The notes under the pieces were generated by a model. That model ran no database searches. It was not told the DNA's origin and saw only the letters and a program-made list of their open reading frames with translations. From Chamaecrista fasciculata (taxonomy: Eukaryota > Streptophyta > Magnoliopsida > Fabales > Fabaceae), in the NCBI GenBank assembly GCA_003254925.1, contig QANZ01028097.1:10046-74045 (forward strand): 64,000 nt of DNA, written 5' to 3'. The position numbers and the translations under genes were made by a program. This document shows, in pieces, positions 53,561 through 64,000 of the stretch (position 1 is the stretch's first letter; each line of letters starts with the position of its first letter).

Positions 53561-56500
53561 GCACTCTAAGTAAGAACTAGGTAAGATAAGAGAATTTAAA
53601 GCTAAATTAAATAGAAATGTGTTCTTGAGAGCTTAGAGGAAAATGGGAGTTCTCTTTTACGGCTTTTAAGAATGAAGAATCCCTTTCCTCTAAGAAATGA
53701 GGGGTATTTATAGAGGTGGCTTGTGATAGTAGTTTTGTGAAGATGTGTTGAGCGTGGAGCGCAAGATACGAGGAGTGGAGAATGTGGGAACATAGATTCG
53801 TAAAATACGGAATGTGGGCAGTGAGGGAACGTGATTACATAAAATACAAAAAGTGGGAAGTGAGGGAATGTGGAGCGTAGAATATGGGGAAGTGGAAGTG
53901 AGGCAGGCTAATGAGGAAATCTGATGTGGACATCTCTGAAAGGCAAGGAAGGAGGGTCTGAGCTCAATAGAATATTATTTCATTTGCTAAAGACTAAGTG
54001 CTTACCTTACTTAAAGTGATCGTGATCAAGCACGAATAAGCCTTTACTTACAATTCTACCAAGCCACACCCTAGGATTGCTCTTGGGGGAAGGAGGGAGG
54101 AGGTGCATCCCTTCCTTTACAACATTCTCTACCTTGTCTAAGTAAGGATGTTGCGAGTGGCACATGGCCTATGTCAAGCCTACGAAAGGTGTCTCTCTTT
54201 TATACACCCCCGCTTCTCTTAGGTGGAGATTTTCTTCTACTACTTAAACGGATGCTACCTTCTTTTACGAAGGCTTTGTCCCTCTTAGGTGTCCTCCACT
54301 CTTCTCAAGAGGATGCGCCAACCTATTAGACACTTAGAGAAGACTTCTATCTCAAATGCCTTGAAGGCTTCCTATTCCCAGGAGGTTGCTTCCATCTCAT
54401 ACATGTCTTCTCCACTTGAATGTCTGCCTCTTAGAAATCTTGGGGGACTTCCTCTTCTGAAGAGGGAGCTTATGTATCTTAGGTTGCCTTTGAGGCTTTC
54501 ATCTTTTAAATGCCTTGGAGACTATATGCCTTGGAGGCTTCCGTCTCTTGAATGCCTTGGAGGGTCCCATCTCTTGGATGTCTTCCCCTCCTTAGGTGGA
54601 GGCTTGTATCTCCTAGACACCTTCTACCCCCAAGTCTTTCTCTTTCTAAGAAGGTACTCAATTAATTAATTATTTTAATTAATTAATTATAAATATAGAA
54701 GCCATGTAGGAACATTAGGCTCCCTGCACATGTATATGGAAAAGCTCTTAGCCCATGTACATGTGCATTGAGAGTATGACTCAGAGTTTATCATATCTTC
54801 TTTAACCTTGTTACTTAAAGGCAAAGCATGATACTCAATTTATTAACTGAGGTGTCTCATCCTCTTTAACATTCTCTAAGGTAGGATGTACGTACTTATT
54901 TTATTTTTACTATCCAAGGGACGAATTCAACTTATACTTATCCTCTTAAACCTTCTCTAAGGTAGGATGTATGTATTTATGTTTACTGTCCAATGGACGG
55001 ATTCAACTTATACTTATCCTCTTAAATCTTCTCTGTAAGGCAGGATGTTTGTGGTTGATATGTCTTGCATCAACAATGTGTTGACTAAAGTAGTAGAAAT
55101 GATCCCCATCGCACTCTCCTTTATGTGGGGAGAGTGAAACAATATAGTTTACTGTCCAAGGGACGAATTCACTGGTCACCATGAAGCTCTTTGTTCAACA
55201 GGGAGGTCTTAGTTTACTGTCCAAGAGACGGATTCATTGGGCACTCTGAAGCACTTTGCTCAGCATGGAGGTCTTAGTTTATTGTCACTGGACACCCTGA
55301 AGCACTTTGCTCAGTATGGAGGTCTTAATTTACTGTCCAAGGGACGAATTGATTTGACAACCTGAAGCTCTTCGCTCAGCAGGAATGTCACTTAGTTTAC
55401 TGTCTGAAATACGGGTTAACTCGCCATCCTAAAGCTCTTCGCTTAGTAGGATGTCTCTTTGTTTATTGTCCAAGGGACGGATTGACTTGATATCCTGAAG
55501 CTCTTCACTCAGCAGGAATATCTCTTTGTTTACTGTCCAAGGGACGGTTACAACTCATGCTTTCTTTGAAACTCTTTACTTAAAATCTTTGAAAACTTTA
55601 ATTTTCTTGAAATAATTAAAATAAACTAACCATGGGGAGGCTTAGCTCATAGGCCCCAGATAAATGCTACCCCAGATAAATGCTAAGTACCCTTAATAAT
55701 GTAAAAGGCATGAGTATCAGGGCATTCCTTTTTTTTTTTTATTAAATACTATACGATTAGAACTTAAGTTGAAAAAGATAATAATAATAAATTTCACTTA
55801 AAGAGATACGAATTGGTCCCTGGGAATAAATCCTCATGCTTGGGTCTTTGAATAAATAGACTGTCTACAGAGAATATATGTAATATATGTACTGTATATA
55901 AGATTAAAAATGGGCTTATCAACTTAATAGAGAATACTAACAATTTATTTTTAGACTAGATATGGAACATATATAAGATAGACTTATCTTGATTAACCTT
56001 TCAAAATACCTCAATGTAAATAGGCAATTAGATAGGCTCAATATCTCTTTCTTTTTTCTTTTTTTTTTTCCCAACGTCCATGCATATATATAAGATTACA
56101 AAGAGACTCGTTATCTTGAATATCATCTTATCACATTGGTTTCAAATTCAGATTTTGCTTGTACTTAAATTAATAAATAAATAAGAAAATCCATGATGAG
56201 GTAGAGAAGCTAACTTGGTTAGTGACTTAAGAGCATAGCTAGCAATATACATACATGAATCCTAATATATCCATTCTTTGAATCTTCTCCATCTTAACGC
56301 ATGCTTTGGGGATATAAGTATATATATATAAACTATATATATGTTAAGCAAAGTCTAATGAAATATTTTGAGATAGTCTTCTTATCTTAAACTTAGGCTT
56401 CACATTGAATGACTTAATAAGAAAAAAAGTAAAATAGATGGCATCTATCTTAAGCAAGATCTAATCAAATCTATTTTAAATTTTGAATTCTACTTAAACT

Positions 56501-56640
56501 TAAATAAGCAAATAGGTAATTAAATAAGTTGTTAACATACCTTCAAATCTCCTTCACCTCAACGTCATCTTATGCTTAAAGGGGGGCTCTTCAAATCTCC
56601 ACATACTTAAACTTTTCTTTAAAATTTAGGGTCTACACTC
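53561..56640. repeat. Non-coding retroelement-like DNA with internal repeats
   Basis: The stretch upstream of the minus-strand gag has LTR-like character: a plausible TATA box complement near 53705-53712 (TATTTATAG), direct repeats of 'CTTTTACTATCCAAGGGACGAATTCAACTTATACTTATCCTCTT' type at 54905 and 54965 (described here by position), and 'ATGCCTTGGAGGCTTCC' units at 54355-54580. The sequence near 54716 ('GCACATGTATATGGAAAAGC') matches the hinge of the inverted gag pair. The 126-codon frame at 54289-54669 is a repeat product. Confidence 0.45.
55145..55545 (+). repeat. Degenerate tandem array, about 60-70 bp period
   Basis: Seven imperfect units each contain 'AGTTTACTGTCCAAGGGACG' and 'CTGAAGC(A/T)CTTYGCTCAGCA', at about 55146, 55210, 55270, 55330, 55395, 55460 and 55525. 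Earlier related units sit near 54905 and 54965. It is non-coding and part of the retroelement-like region. Confidence 0.6.
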
Positions 56641-57081
56641 TTAAAAGATCAAGATCCAAATTCGGAATAAGGCTGCTTGGGGATGCTTCTACGTTCCAAG
56701 TGAAATCTTTCAACTTTCAATGAAAGGGGTTATGTTTTTATTTGTTGGGTAATATGAGTTCAAAATTCTAAAACAATATTGCTATGCAATTCTTATTTTT
56801 CAAATATCAAAACTACTTGCATTGCAAGTTATCCAAACATTCTATTGTTTTTTAACATCAATAGATCACAAAACAAACACAGTCTCTATCTCAGTGTATG
56901 ATTAATGCGTAAGGTGATTAATATTTGCTATGCTCTGATGTGCACTGTGTAGAATGGATGACTTTTCTTAATCTGGTTTCACAAAATCACCAACAGGTTC
57001 AATTATTGCAGCATGAAATATATGTATTCTCATTAATTTCCAGTAATCACACACACAAAAAATGTTGACAAGCTAAATCTA
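56641..57081. other. Spacer next to the membrane-protein fragment
   Basis: AT-rich DNA has no recognisable signal beyond being the 3' flank of the minus-strand fragment. Confidence 0.3.
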
Positions 57082-57406
57082 CTATTGCTCACTCACAGGA
57101 CAGTCCATTTTGACAGCGTCGAAAGCAATGGTCGCATGAGATGACAGAGAAGAAGCAAGAAATGGTATCAGTGACAGAAGAAGAAGCCAAGGTCCTTTGT
57201 GAAGCCTGCACATTATTAGACTATCATTAAAATATAAACTATTTTTATAAATTCTAAGGCTTTGATCGTTGTTGTTGTTGTTTGTTGTATAAATTCCAAG
57301 AAAAAACATGCTGAGTAACTTACCATTTTGGACCAGTTATATCGTTGTAAACCCAAAATGGGGCAAACGAAGAGAGCCAAGTGAAATCGATGCCCAAAAT
57401 ATGGAA
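57082..57406 (-). pseudogene. C-terminal two-exon fragment of an unrecognised membrane protein
   Basis: On the minus strand an exon at 57406-57324 (acceptor TTTGCAG, donor GTAAGT) encodes FHILGIDFTWLSSFAPFWVY and NDITGPK. It joins in frame, completing a Trp codon, to an exon at 57205-57082. That exon encodes LHKGPWLLLLSLIPFLASSL, about 18 further residues and a stop. The two aromatic/leucine stretches look like membrane segments. No upstream exons are visible over the next 1.5 kb, so it is probably the tail of a lost or captured gene, though a distant exon is possible. I cannot name the family. Confidence 0.45.
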
Positions 57407-58985
57407 CTGCAAACACAAACAGAATGCATAAAGAAAATTTGTACATGAAGCAGAAATTCTAAAATGAGAATATACTCATCATGTTATGAATTTACTAGCA
57501 TCCTCCTCTAGCTTTGTAGAGATTAAGAATTTCCACTTATGATTGTTTTGACAAAAGAATTCCTCGACTTTTTATTTCAAGACACAATGAAGGTTGTTGT
57601 ATTTAGTTCATTTTCTCATAACACAAATTTTTAAAATCTCCAATTATATAACCTAGCATAGGTTGTGTAGTGAGGAAATGACCCAAAGACCCCTACAATC
57701 AATATGTCTTTGTTTTGAAAACTGGACGGTGTGATCTTGTAGATCTAAAACAAAACAAATGAATTGAATAAAATAACAAAATCAAAGTAAAATAATAGAA
57801 TCAGTCACTAAAAAAACTTAGTTGGAGAGAAATAAAACACTGTAAATAATTATTAGACAAGACATGCGGGACAAATACACAACATAGATAACTCGATTGG
57901 AAAAGAGGTTTGCTTTGGCATATGATCAAGCTGTTTTGTTGACTCATGGGTACTTATTTGCTCCCTTGTGCCCCCAAAGGGTTGGGGGCAAATGGGTGAG
58001 TTTGGATTACCGGTACTGAACTTGGGTAGGTATTTAGAGTTTAGCGTAAATTCTAAAGGTTAAAGTACATTTTTGATCCCATAATTTTTGTTAAGGTCTC
58101 AATTTGGTTTCATAACTTTTTTTTTGCACTTTTGGTCCCATATCTTTTGCTCGAGTTGCAGATTTGATCCTGTGTTACACTTTTAGTCTCCGATTTGATC
58201 CCATAAAATAATATTTGGTAAAATACTTAAGAATAAATTATTAAACAATAATTTTTTATTTGTATTATATAGTAAAATAAATAAATAAATAAAAGTACAA
58301 TAAATTACAAAAATGAACGGTTTTGGCAAAATAATTTGCTATAAACATGAGTAAACTTCTTCTTTACACTATTAGCTACGTGGCTTCTTTTACCAATAGA
58401 TTAAAATGTAGGGTTGAGGTTTAAGAACAGTAGAAAACAGCATGAAAGTTGGACAGTAGAGGATCCACAGCTAACCTCATTTAATATTTTTACCATTTCA
58501 ATTGTATTACTCTTTATATTAATATTTCGAATATAGCAATATAGTCTATCTATCATCAATCTAAGGGAAGTAGTTCCTCTATAATGGACTAATTATGTAT
58601 TCCTTTTTCAAAAAAATCCAAACAAAACATTTTTAAAATTTTGTCCCTTCAAGTCCATTTTAGATGTTCACGGATAGGGTCTGGTTACCTTTCAACCGGA
58701 CTCAAGACCCAGCTTGGTCAGACCCGAGTTGAGCCACTGAGCTCGATTGAGCCAAAACTTTTTATATATTTTAAATTTGTATAAATTAATGAAATAATTA
58801 ATTATGGATTAGTTTAATGATATTTTTATTAATAAAGACATTTAATTAAATTATTTTTTTAAAAATGATGATTTAATTGGAATTAATTATATATTTTATG
58901 TATTTTTTAATATATAATTAATATATATGTTTTAACAATTAAAAATATTAAATAGTAAATAATATAAATATATAATTTTATATAA
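57407..58985. other. AT-rich intergenic DNA with one fold-back arm
   Basis: From 58055 to 58215 there are 'TTTTGGTCCCATA' and 'GATCCCATAA' units of an unpaired left arm similar to that of the element at 39456. The remainder is strongly AT-rich, especially 58740-58985. No gene is seen. Confidence 0.4.
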
Positions 58986-58994
58986 TATAAATTT

Positions 58995-60460
58995 TGCAAA
59001 AAACCCTTTCGTGCCCCTAACGTTTGCGGTCATTTTCAGTTATGCCCCTAACGTTTCATTTGTGTCAGTTGTACGCCCAATGTGAAACGTTAGTTTCAAT
59101 TATGCCCTCGACTTTGATTCAATGCTGATGTGTCAATTTTTTTTTTTTTTTGAATTGAACATGTGGCAAGATGGTTGGATAAATAAAACATCTCTGATTT
59201 ATTTTTTATCCACCATGGCATTTCCTACGTGGATTTACATTCACTAAACCAAAAAATTACTTCATCTTTTCATCTTCATTTACGCAGGCTGATGGTGGAT
59301 AAAAAACCTGAATTTTATACATTGCAATGTGTGACCTAATTTAAGAAGCCTATCTCATTGTTAGTTTAATCTTTTCATCTGCGAATACTACAGTGTATAC
59401 ATTGCAATGTTTGACCTAATTTATCGAAATTATTTGTTGCATTCTTTATTGAATGTTTAGAGGTGTAATTTGCGAATCCAGATTACATCTTGACAAATCT
59501 TGATATTGAGTTGGAAATTTTGGTTTATCTGTTGTTTCTTGATAATTTGCTTATTGAGTATTTCTTCAAAAGTGATTTGATAAAATTATTCATCTGCTAT
59601 TGAGTACATCTTCGTTTTGTGGTTTAGAATACAATGATTGCTCTTATATGCGATTGAAATTCAGAACAACGAGCATATTCGTTCGTCGTAGCTTTGACTA
59701 TTTGATTTGCTGTTATTTGAGCTTGTTCTTGCGAAATTAGTTCATCGATTATCATTTCCGGTTCTCTTACTCCTATTTTCCGTAATCAATTTTGAAAAAC
59801 ACTCAGTTTTTCCTGAAGATCTGAAATTCCTAGCGATGGTTTGAATTTTGGCGTTATTTTTTCGATTGATTCGATTGATCCTTTTTTTGGACTCGTTTTG
59901 CAAATCCATTTCCACAAATCTCGTTCTCTCATCGAATCGATGCGGAGCAGTGTTTGTTTTGCCGTAAATGACGTCAGAAACGGCAGTTTCTGGCGGGTTG
60001 TATCTCCGGGTCCGTTTTTTGGACAGTCGGGTCGCTCAACCCGACATAGGTTGAAGATGACCTCTTCGCTCATTTTACATTTCTAGTCCTATCTTGTTTT
60101 AGTCTTTTGCGTTTTGGTCCCAGCGACTAATAAACAAAAAGAATTTTGCAAAAAAAAAAAAAATTTTGCACAAAATCTGAATTTTTGGGTTTAGTGAATG
60201 TAAATCCACGTAGGAAATGTCATGATGGATAAAAAATAAATCAGAGATGTTTTATTTATCCAGTCATCTTGCCACATGTTCAATTCAGAAAAAACAAATT
60301 GACCCATAAGAAAAAAAATTGACACATCAACATTGAGTCAAAGTTGGGGACATAATTGAAACTAACGTTTCACATTGGGGGCACAACTGAAACAAATGAA
60401 ACGTTAGGGGCATAACTGAAAATGACCGCAAATGTTAGGGGCACAAAAGGGTCTTTTGCC
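58995..60460. mobile_element. 1.47-kb palindromic Mutator-like element carrying foreign DNA
   Basis: Arms of about 280 bp are inverted. The outer parts carry 'GTGCCCCTAACGTTT' units and the inner parts share 'ACATGTGGCAAGAT' and 'TACGTGGATTTACATTCACT'. Flanks TATAAATTT (58986-58994) and TGTAAATTT (60461-60469) match at eight of nine. The roughly 0.85-kb interior is not palindromic. On the minus strand it has a 95-codon frame (60073-59786, starting MSEEVIFNLCRVERPD) followed by leader-like sequence. The interior resembles a captured host segment, as in Pack-MULEs, though the donor is unknown. Confidence 0.7.
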
Positions 60461-60475
60461 TGTAAATTTTTTTAA

Positions 60476-61033
60476 GGCAAAAGACCCTTTCGTGCCCCTA
60501 ACGTTTGAGGTGATTTTCAGTTATGCCCCTAACGTTTCATTTGTGTCAGTTGTGCCCCCAATGTGAACTGTTAGTTTCAATTATACCCCCAATTGTGCCC
60601 CCAAAGTGAATAAAGTTTAGGGTTTTAGGTTTTTGAACCCTACTCTTGCGCACCCGAAGGTGAAGAAAGAAAGCTAGGGAAATTTAGGATTTTTGACTGG
60701 TATAAGGCTTATGAAGATGAAGATAAAGATGTCAAAAAAAGTTTAGGATAGTAATTTTTTGGTTTAGTGAATGTAAATCCACGTAGGAAATGTCATGGTG
60801 AATAAAAAATAAATCAAGGATGTTTTATTTATTCAGTTATCTTGCCACATATTTATTTCAGAACAAAAAATTGACACACAATTAAAAAAAATTAACACAT
60901 CAGCATTGAGTCAAAGTTGGGGACATAATTGAAACTATCGTTTCACATTGGGAGCACAACTGACACAAATGAAACGTTAGGGGCATAATTGAAAATGACC
61001 GCAAATGTTAGGGGCACAAAAGGGTCTTTTGCC
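60476..61033. mobile_element. Adjacent 558-bp relative with different interior
   Basis: Its arms match those of the neighbouring element ('GGCAAAAGACCCTTTCGTGC' at the left, its inverse at the right), but the interior is short and different (GATGAAGATAAAGATG-like sequence at 60710). The 15 bases before it (60461-60475) resemble the 15 bases after it (61034-61048). The pair may therefore have arisen by duplication with flank rather than by independent insertion. Confidence 0.65.
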
Positions 61034-62165
61034 TATAAATTATTTAAAAATAAAAAAGNGGAGCAACGAGCGAGAGAAGTCGGAAAACGCCTGTTAGTCA
61101 GAATATTTATCCCAACAACGCCGCTTGTCGTCGTCGCTAATCTCTTCGTCTCTGCTTCTTTCAGGTTTTGCTTCCTTCTTTTAAAATTTTCTTGAATTCG
61201 TCTGCATTTTGTGATGTTCATCTTTCTTCGCACATCCTAACTGCAATCTCATATATAGTTATAAATAAAATTAACTTAATGGTTGTATCATCTTGTGATT
61301 GGAATGAAGACATTGACATCTTGCTGCCCGTTTCCACAAATCTCTTTTATTAAGTACTGTAATTGAAGTAATCACATATCGGCAGATGAATTTTGCTGAA
61401 GTGATCTATTTCATCGGTGATGATTGTGAATACGGTCAGCCCTACTTGGAGTCATTTTTTGTTTTGTTGGAACTTAAAGGTTACTAAAGATTGAGACGAT
61501 GTAACTTTTCCTTATGGGTGCCAAATGTTATGACTTGAGTTTTAGAGCAATTAAAGAGAGAGACGCAATGATTTTCCAAGGGGTTTGAGTTGCCCAAGTG
61601 GCTATGTTGTCAATTTTGTCCTTTTTTAGTCCTTTTCAACTACAGATATTTGTTGTAGAAATAGAAAGATCACAAGGGCAATTTCAGAAAACAAATTTGT
61701 AAACAACTTGCTCTTTTAAAGTAGAAAAGATTATACGTAGCAGTGTGACGTTACTTTTTCTTGTGTGGTACTGGTTATGTTAGCATGCACTGGGATGAAT
61801 ATTTGTTACTCAAAGTGCTGTCTTGCTTTTCTATTGTAGCTTTGGACATTTATGGCTTTTCATGTTGTATCCCTTTCCAGCTCACGATATTATACAAAAT
61901 GGTCTTCTACTAGCTTGTTGAAGTTCAGATTTTAGATTCCAGAATAAATTATAAATAGGGGCGGATTCTTTTGGAAGATTCAAGTTAAATGTTTTTTTTT
62001 AATAAAAAAGAATTACCCAGTGTGGAAGGTGGTTCTTGTATATGTTATCAATTTGGTTGATCCCTTCACCATACAGGTTGCCTATCATAGCTGCTTTTGA
62101 GGTCATTTTCAGAGAGGCTATAAATAAAGTTGATTGCATGGTTGAACAGAGTAGTGTCAAAACTA
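61034..62165 (+). other. Upstream region and possible 5'UTR of the second PPR gene
   Basis: A leader-like, pyrimidine-rich stretch at 61080-61162 ends at a candidate donor (TTTCAG|GTTTTG). In the frame of the PPR gene the last upstream stop is TAA at 62121-62123. An out-of-frame short upstream frame starts at 62138. One ambiguous base lies at 61059. Confidence 0.3.
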
Positions 62166-64000
62166 ATGGAAAGGGTAGGGCATGCTCTTGTTACTGCAAA
62201 GCCTAGATGGTTGTTTTCCCTTGCTTACAAACATTGTCAACTGAAATCACTCCCGAAAAGATTCCAATTTCATACTGGTAAATCTTTTTCATTTTCTGAT
62301 ATTTTGGTGAAAAGGGATCAAATTACACTTGCAACAGCACTTTCGTTCTCTGAGGATTTGAAATCACTTTCTCTTGGTACTCAAATCCATTCACATGTCA
62401 TCAAATTGGGATTTTCTGGTGACATTTTCTTACAGAATAATCTGATGAAGATGTATTTCAAAGGTGGTGTTTTGTACAATGGGTGTAAACTGTTTGAGGA
62501 AATGGCTGAGAAGAATCTTGTGTCATGGACTATAATGATTTCAGGCGCAATTCAAAATAGTGATTTTAAATTAGGTTTAGAAATTTATTTGGAAATGTTA
62601 CAAACTGGGTTGAGGCCAAATGAGTTTGCTCTAGGCAGTGTGATGAAGGCATGTGCTAGTCTGGGAGTGCACACACTTGGTTTATGCATTCACGGTTTTG
62701 CTTTGAAAATTGGGATGGAGCAAAACCCATTTGTTGGTACTTCAATTCTTAACATGTATGCTGAGTCAAGGGATATCATATCTGCTGAGTTGATCTTTCA
62801 CCACATGACAAATGTGGATGCTGGTTGTTGGAACGCTATGATTGGAGGATATATTAAATGTAAATATGATTTTAAGGCCTTGCAGTTGATAACTTTGATG
62901 CCATATGCAGGTGTCAAAATGGACCAATTTACCTTCATAAATGCTCTCAAGGGATGTTCAACTATGGGAACCTTGCAATGTGTAAAACAAATTCATGGAT
63001 TTATTATCCAAAGTGCGGTGGAATGTAGTATTTCAACGATGAATGCACTTATTGATGTATATGTCAAAAATGGTGATAAGGATTCTGCTATGAGAGTTTT
63101 TGATCAGATCAAAGAGAAAGATGCTATCTCATGGAACACTGTATTTTCAGCCTTTTCTCAGAATGAGAGTGTCAGAGAACTTACTACTTTGTATCGTAAT
63201 TTAATGAGAACTGGTGGGAAGCCTAATAATGTCACCTTTTCGGTATTGCTTAGAAAGTGTGGGGAGTTACATAATCTCAACCTTGGGCTTCAGTTTTATT
63301 GTCATGCCTTTCATTTTGGATTATATGATGAAACTAACGTCACAAATTCAGTAATCAATATGTTCTCTAGATGTGGGCAAATGGATATGGCATGTATGGC
63401 ATTTGGTGGTGCACCTTTAAGAAAAATAACTACATGGAATGAATTAATTTCTGGGTATAGTATAAATGGTTTATATCGAGAAGGAATTAAAATCTTTAAT
63501 AATCTACGAGAACTTGGTGTTGAAGCAGACGAATGCACCTTCTCAGTCACTCTGGAGACTTGTTGTAGATCTAAAAACCAAGAGATGTGTAGACAGATTC
63601 ATTGTGACACCCTCAAATCTGGATTTCACTCTCATGATTATGTTTGTGGTTCATTAATTAAATGTTACAGTACCTTTGGACTACTAGATGATTGCTATGA
63701 GTTTTTCAGTGAACCTGAGAAATTAGATTTGGTTTCTTGGGGAACCATGATTTCTTCACTGGTACACCAAGGCCTTAATGATGAAGCAATCAAAATGTTA
63801 CAATTGCTTATGAATGCTGGTGAAAGGCCTGATGATTTTGTTTTGGCCAGCATTTTGAACAGCTGTGCTAATATTGCAGCTTATCAGCAGGCAAAATCCG
63901 TTCATAATTTAGTTATGAAATTGGGATGTTGTATGCATCCATTTGTTGCTAGTGCTCTTATAGATGCCTATGCAAAATGCTCAGACATAGAGTCTGCAAG
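62166..64000 (+). CDS. Pentatricopeptide repeat protein, PLS class, cut by window edge
   Basis: The frame opens with MERVGHALVTAKPRWLFSLA and stays open for 611 codons to the last base, with no intron. The first in-frame ATG after the stop at 62121 is at 62166. From residue about 60 it is a run of PLS repeats, for example LGTQIHSHVIKLGFSGDIF, NLVSWTIMISGAIQNSDFK, DAISWNTVFSAFSQNES and DLVSWGTMISSLVHQGLND. The last visible residues (SALIDAYAKCSDIESAR) lie inside another repeat. The arginine-, leucine- and serine-containing N-terminus is compatible with organelle import. Whether E, E+ or DYW domains follow cannot be known here. It is not a close copy of the PPR gene at 36204-37796. Confidence 0.9.
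   Translation, partial: MERVGHALVTAKPRWLFSLAYKHCQLKSLPKRFQFHTGKSFSFSDILVKRDQITLATALSFSEDLKSLSLGTQIHSHVIKLGFSGDIFLQNNLMKMYFKGGVLYNGCKLFEEMAEKNLVSWTIMISGAIQNSDFKLGLEIYLEMLQTGLRPNEFALGSVMKACASLGVHTLGLCIHGFALKIGMEQNPFVGTSILNMYAESRDIISAELIFHHMTNVDAGCWNAMIGGYIKCKYDFKALQLITLMPYAGVKMDQFTFINALKGCSTMGTLQCVKQIHGFIIQSAVECSISTMNALIDVYVKNGDKDSAMRVFDQIKEKDAISWNTVFSAFSQNESVRELTTLYRNLMRTGGKPNNVTFSVLLRKCGELHNLNLGLQFYCHAFHFGLYDETNVTNSVINMFSRCGQMDMACMAFGGAPLRKITTWNELISGYSINGLYREGIKIFNNLRELGVEADECTFSVTLETCCRSKNQEMCRQIHCDTLKSGFHSHDYVCGSLIKCYSTFGLLDDCYEFFSEPEKLDLVSWGTMISSLVHQGLNDEAIKMLQLLMNAGERPDDFVLASILNSCANIAAYQQAKSVHNLVMKLGCCMHPFVASALIDAYAKCSDIESA

Noticed and set aside
54289..54669. 126-codon plus-strand reading frame
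   Set aside because: It is leucine/serine-rich with repeated 'ATGCCTTGGAGGCTTCC' DNA units. It arises from tandem repeats in retroelement DNA and has no domain.

Overview
The window is AT-rich nuclear DNA from a eudicot plant. The evidence is spliced genes with GT..AG introns, two intron-less PLS-class pentatricopeptide-repeat (PPR) genes, a LACS8-type acyl-CoA synthetase, an ARID-HMG protein, Ty1-copia and Ty3-type retroelement debris primed by initiator tRNA-Met, and many MITEs. I do not assign a species. Three single-base N positions (16599, 17026, 61059) show a draft assembly.

Genes, left to right. (1) HMGB10-like ARID-HMG gene, + strand, 5158-11894: six coding exons, 330 aa, complete. 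(2) Multi-zinc-finger gene, + strand, 21767-34255: one leader exon, five tandem copies of a roughly 440-bp zinc-finger exon and a terminal zinc-finger exon. All exons are phase 0 and give a predicted 862 aa. (3) PLS-class PPR gene, - strand, 36204-37796, 530 aa. (4) LACS8-like long-chain acyl-CoA synthetase, + strand, 43375-49891: eleven coding exons, 726 aa, with a 5'UTR exon about 3 kb upstream. (5) A second PPR gene, + strand, from 62166, open through the right edge of the window (at least 611 aa). A two-exon C-terminal fragment of an unrecognised membrane protein lies on the - strand at 57082-57406.

Mobile DNA fills the rest. 1-5000 holds an LTR-like repeat and two palindromic elements. 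13-20 kb holds more palindromic elements, a GC-rich LTR with its own TATA box, a TRIM-like LTR flanked by both PBS and PPT, a degenerate telomere-like array and a MITE. A gag-less Ty1-copia element (26076-30126; identical 5-bp target duplication, 153-bp LTRs) sits in an intron of the zinc-finger gene. A 255-bp solo LTR and a palindromic element sit in LACS8 introns. 50.8-57 kb is Ty3-type gag debris, present as a tail-to-tail inverted pair and interrupted by a GC-rich hAT-type MITE. 59-61 kb holds two adjacent palindromic elements, the larger carrying about 0.85 kb of unrelated DNA.

Two themes stand out. First, the zinc-finger gene grew by serial duplication of an exon-1 plus exon-2 module, leaving dead exon-1 copies in its introns while the ZnF exons stayed in frame. 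Second, the window carries at least ten long palindromic elements. Five have 9-bp target duplications matching at 9/9 or 8/9 positions, plus a sixth at 8/9 in the 59 kb element. Their arms are built from short phased repeats of a GGTCC/GGTACC-type core. This is Mutator-like behaviour with an unusual arm architecture. The genes are unrelated housekeeping or regulatory genes and do not form a pathway.
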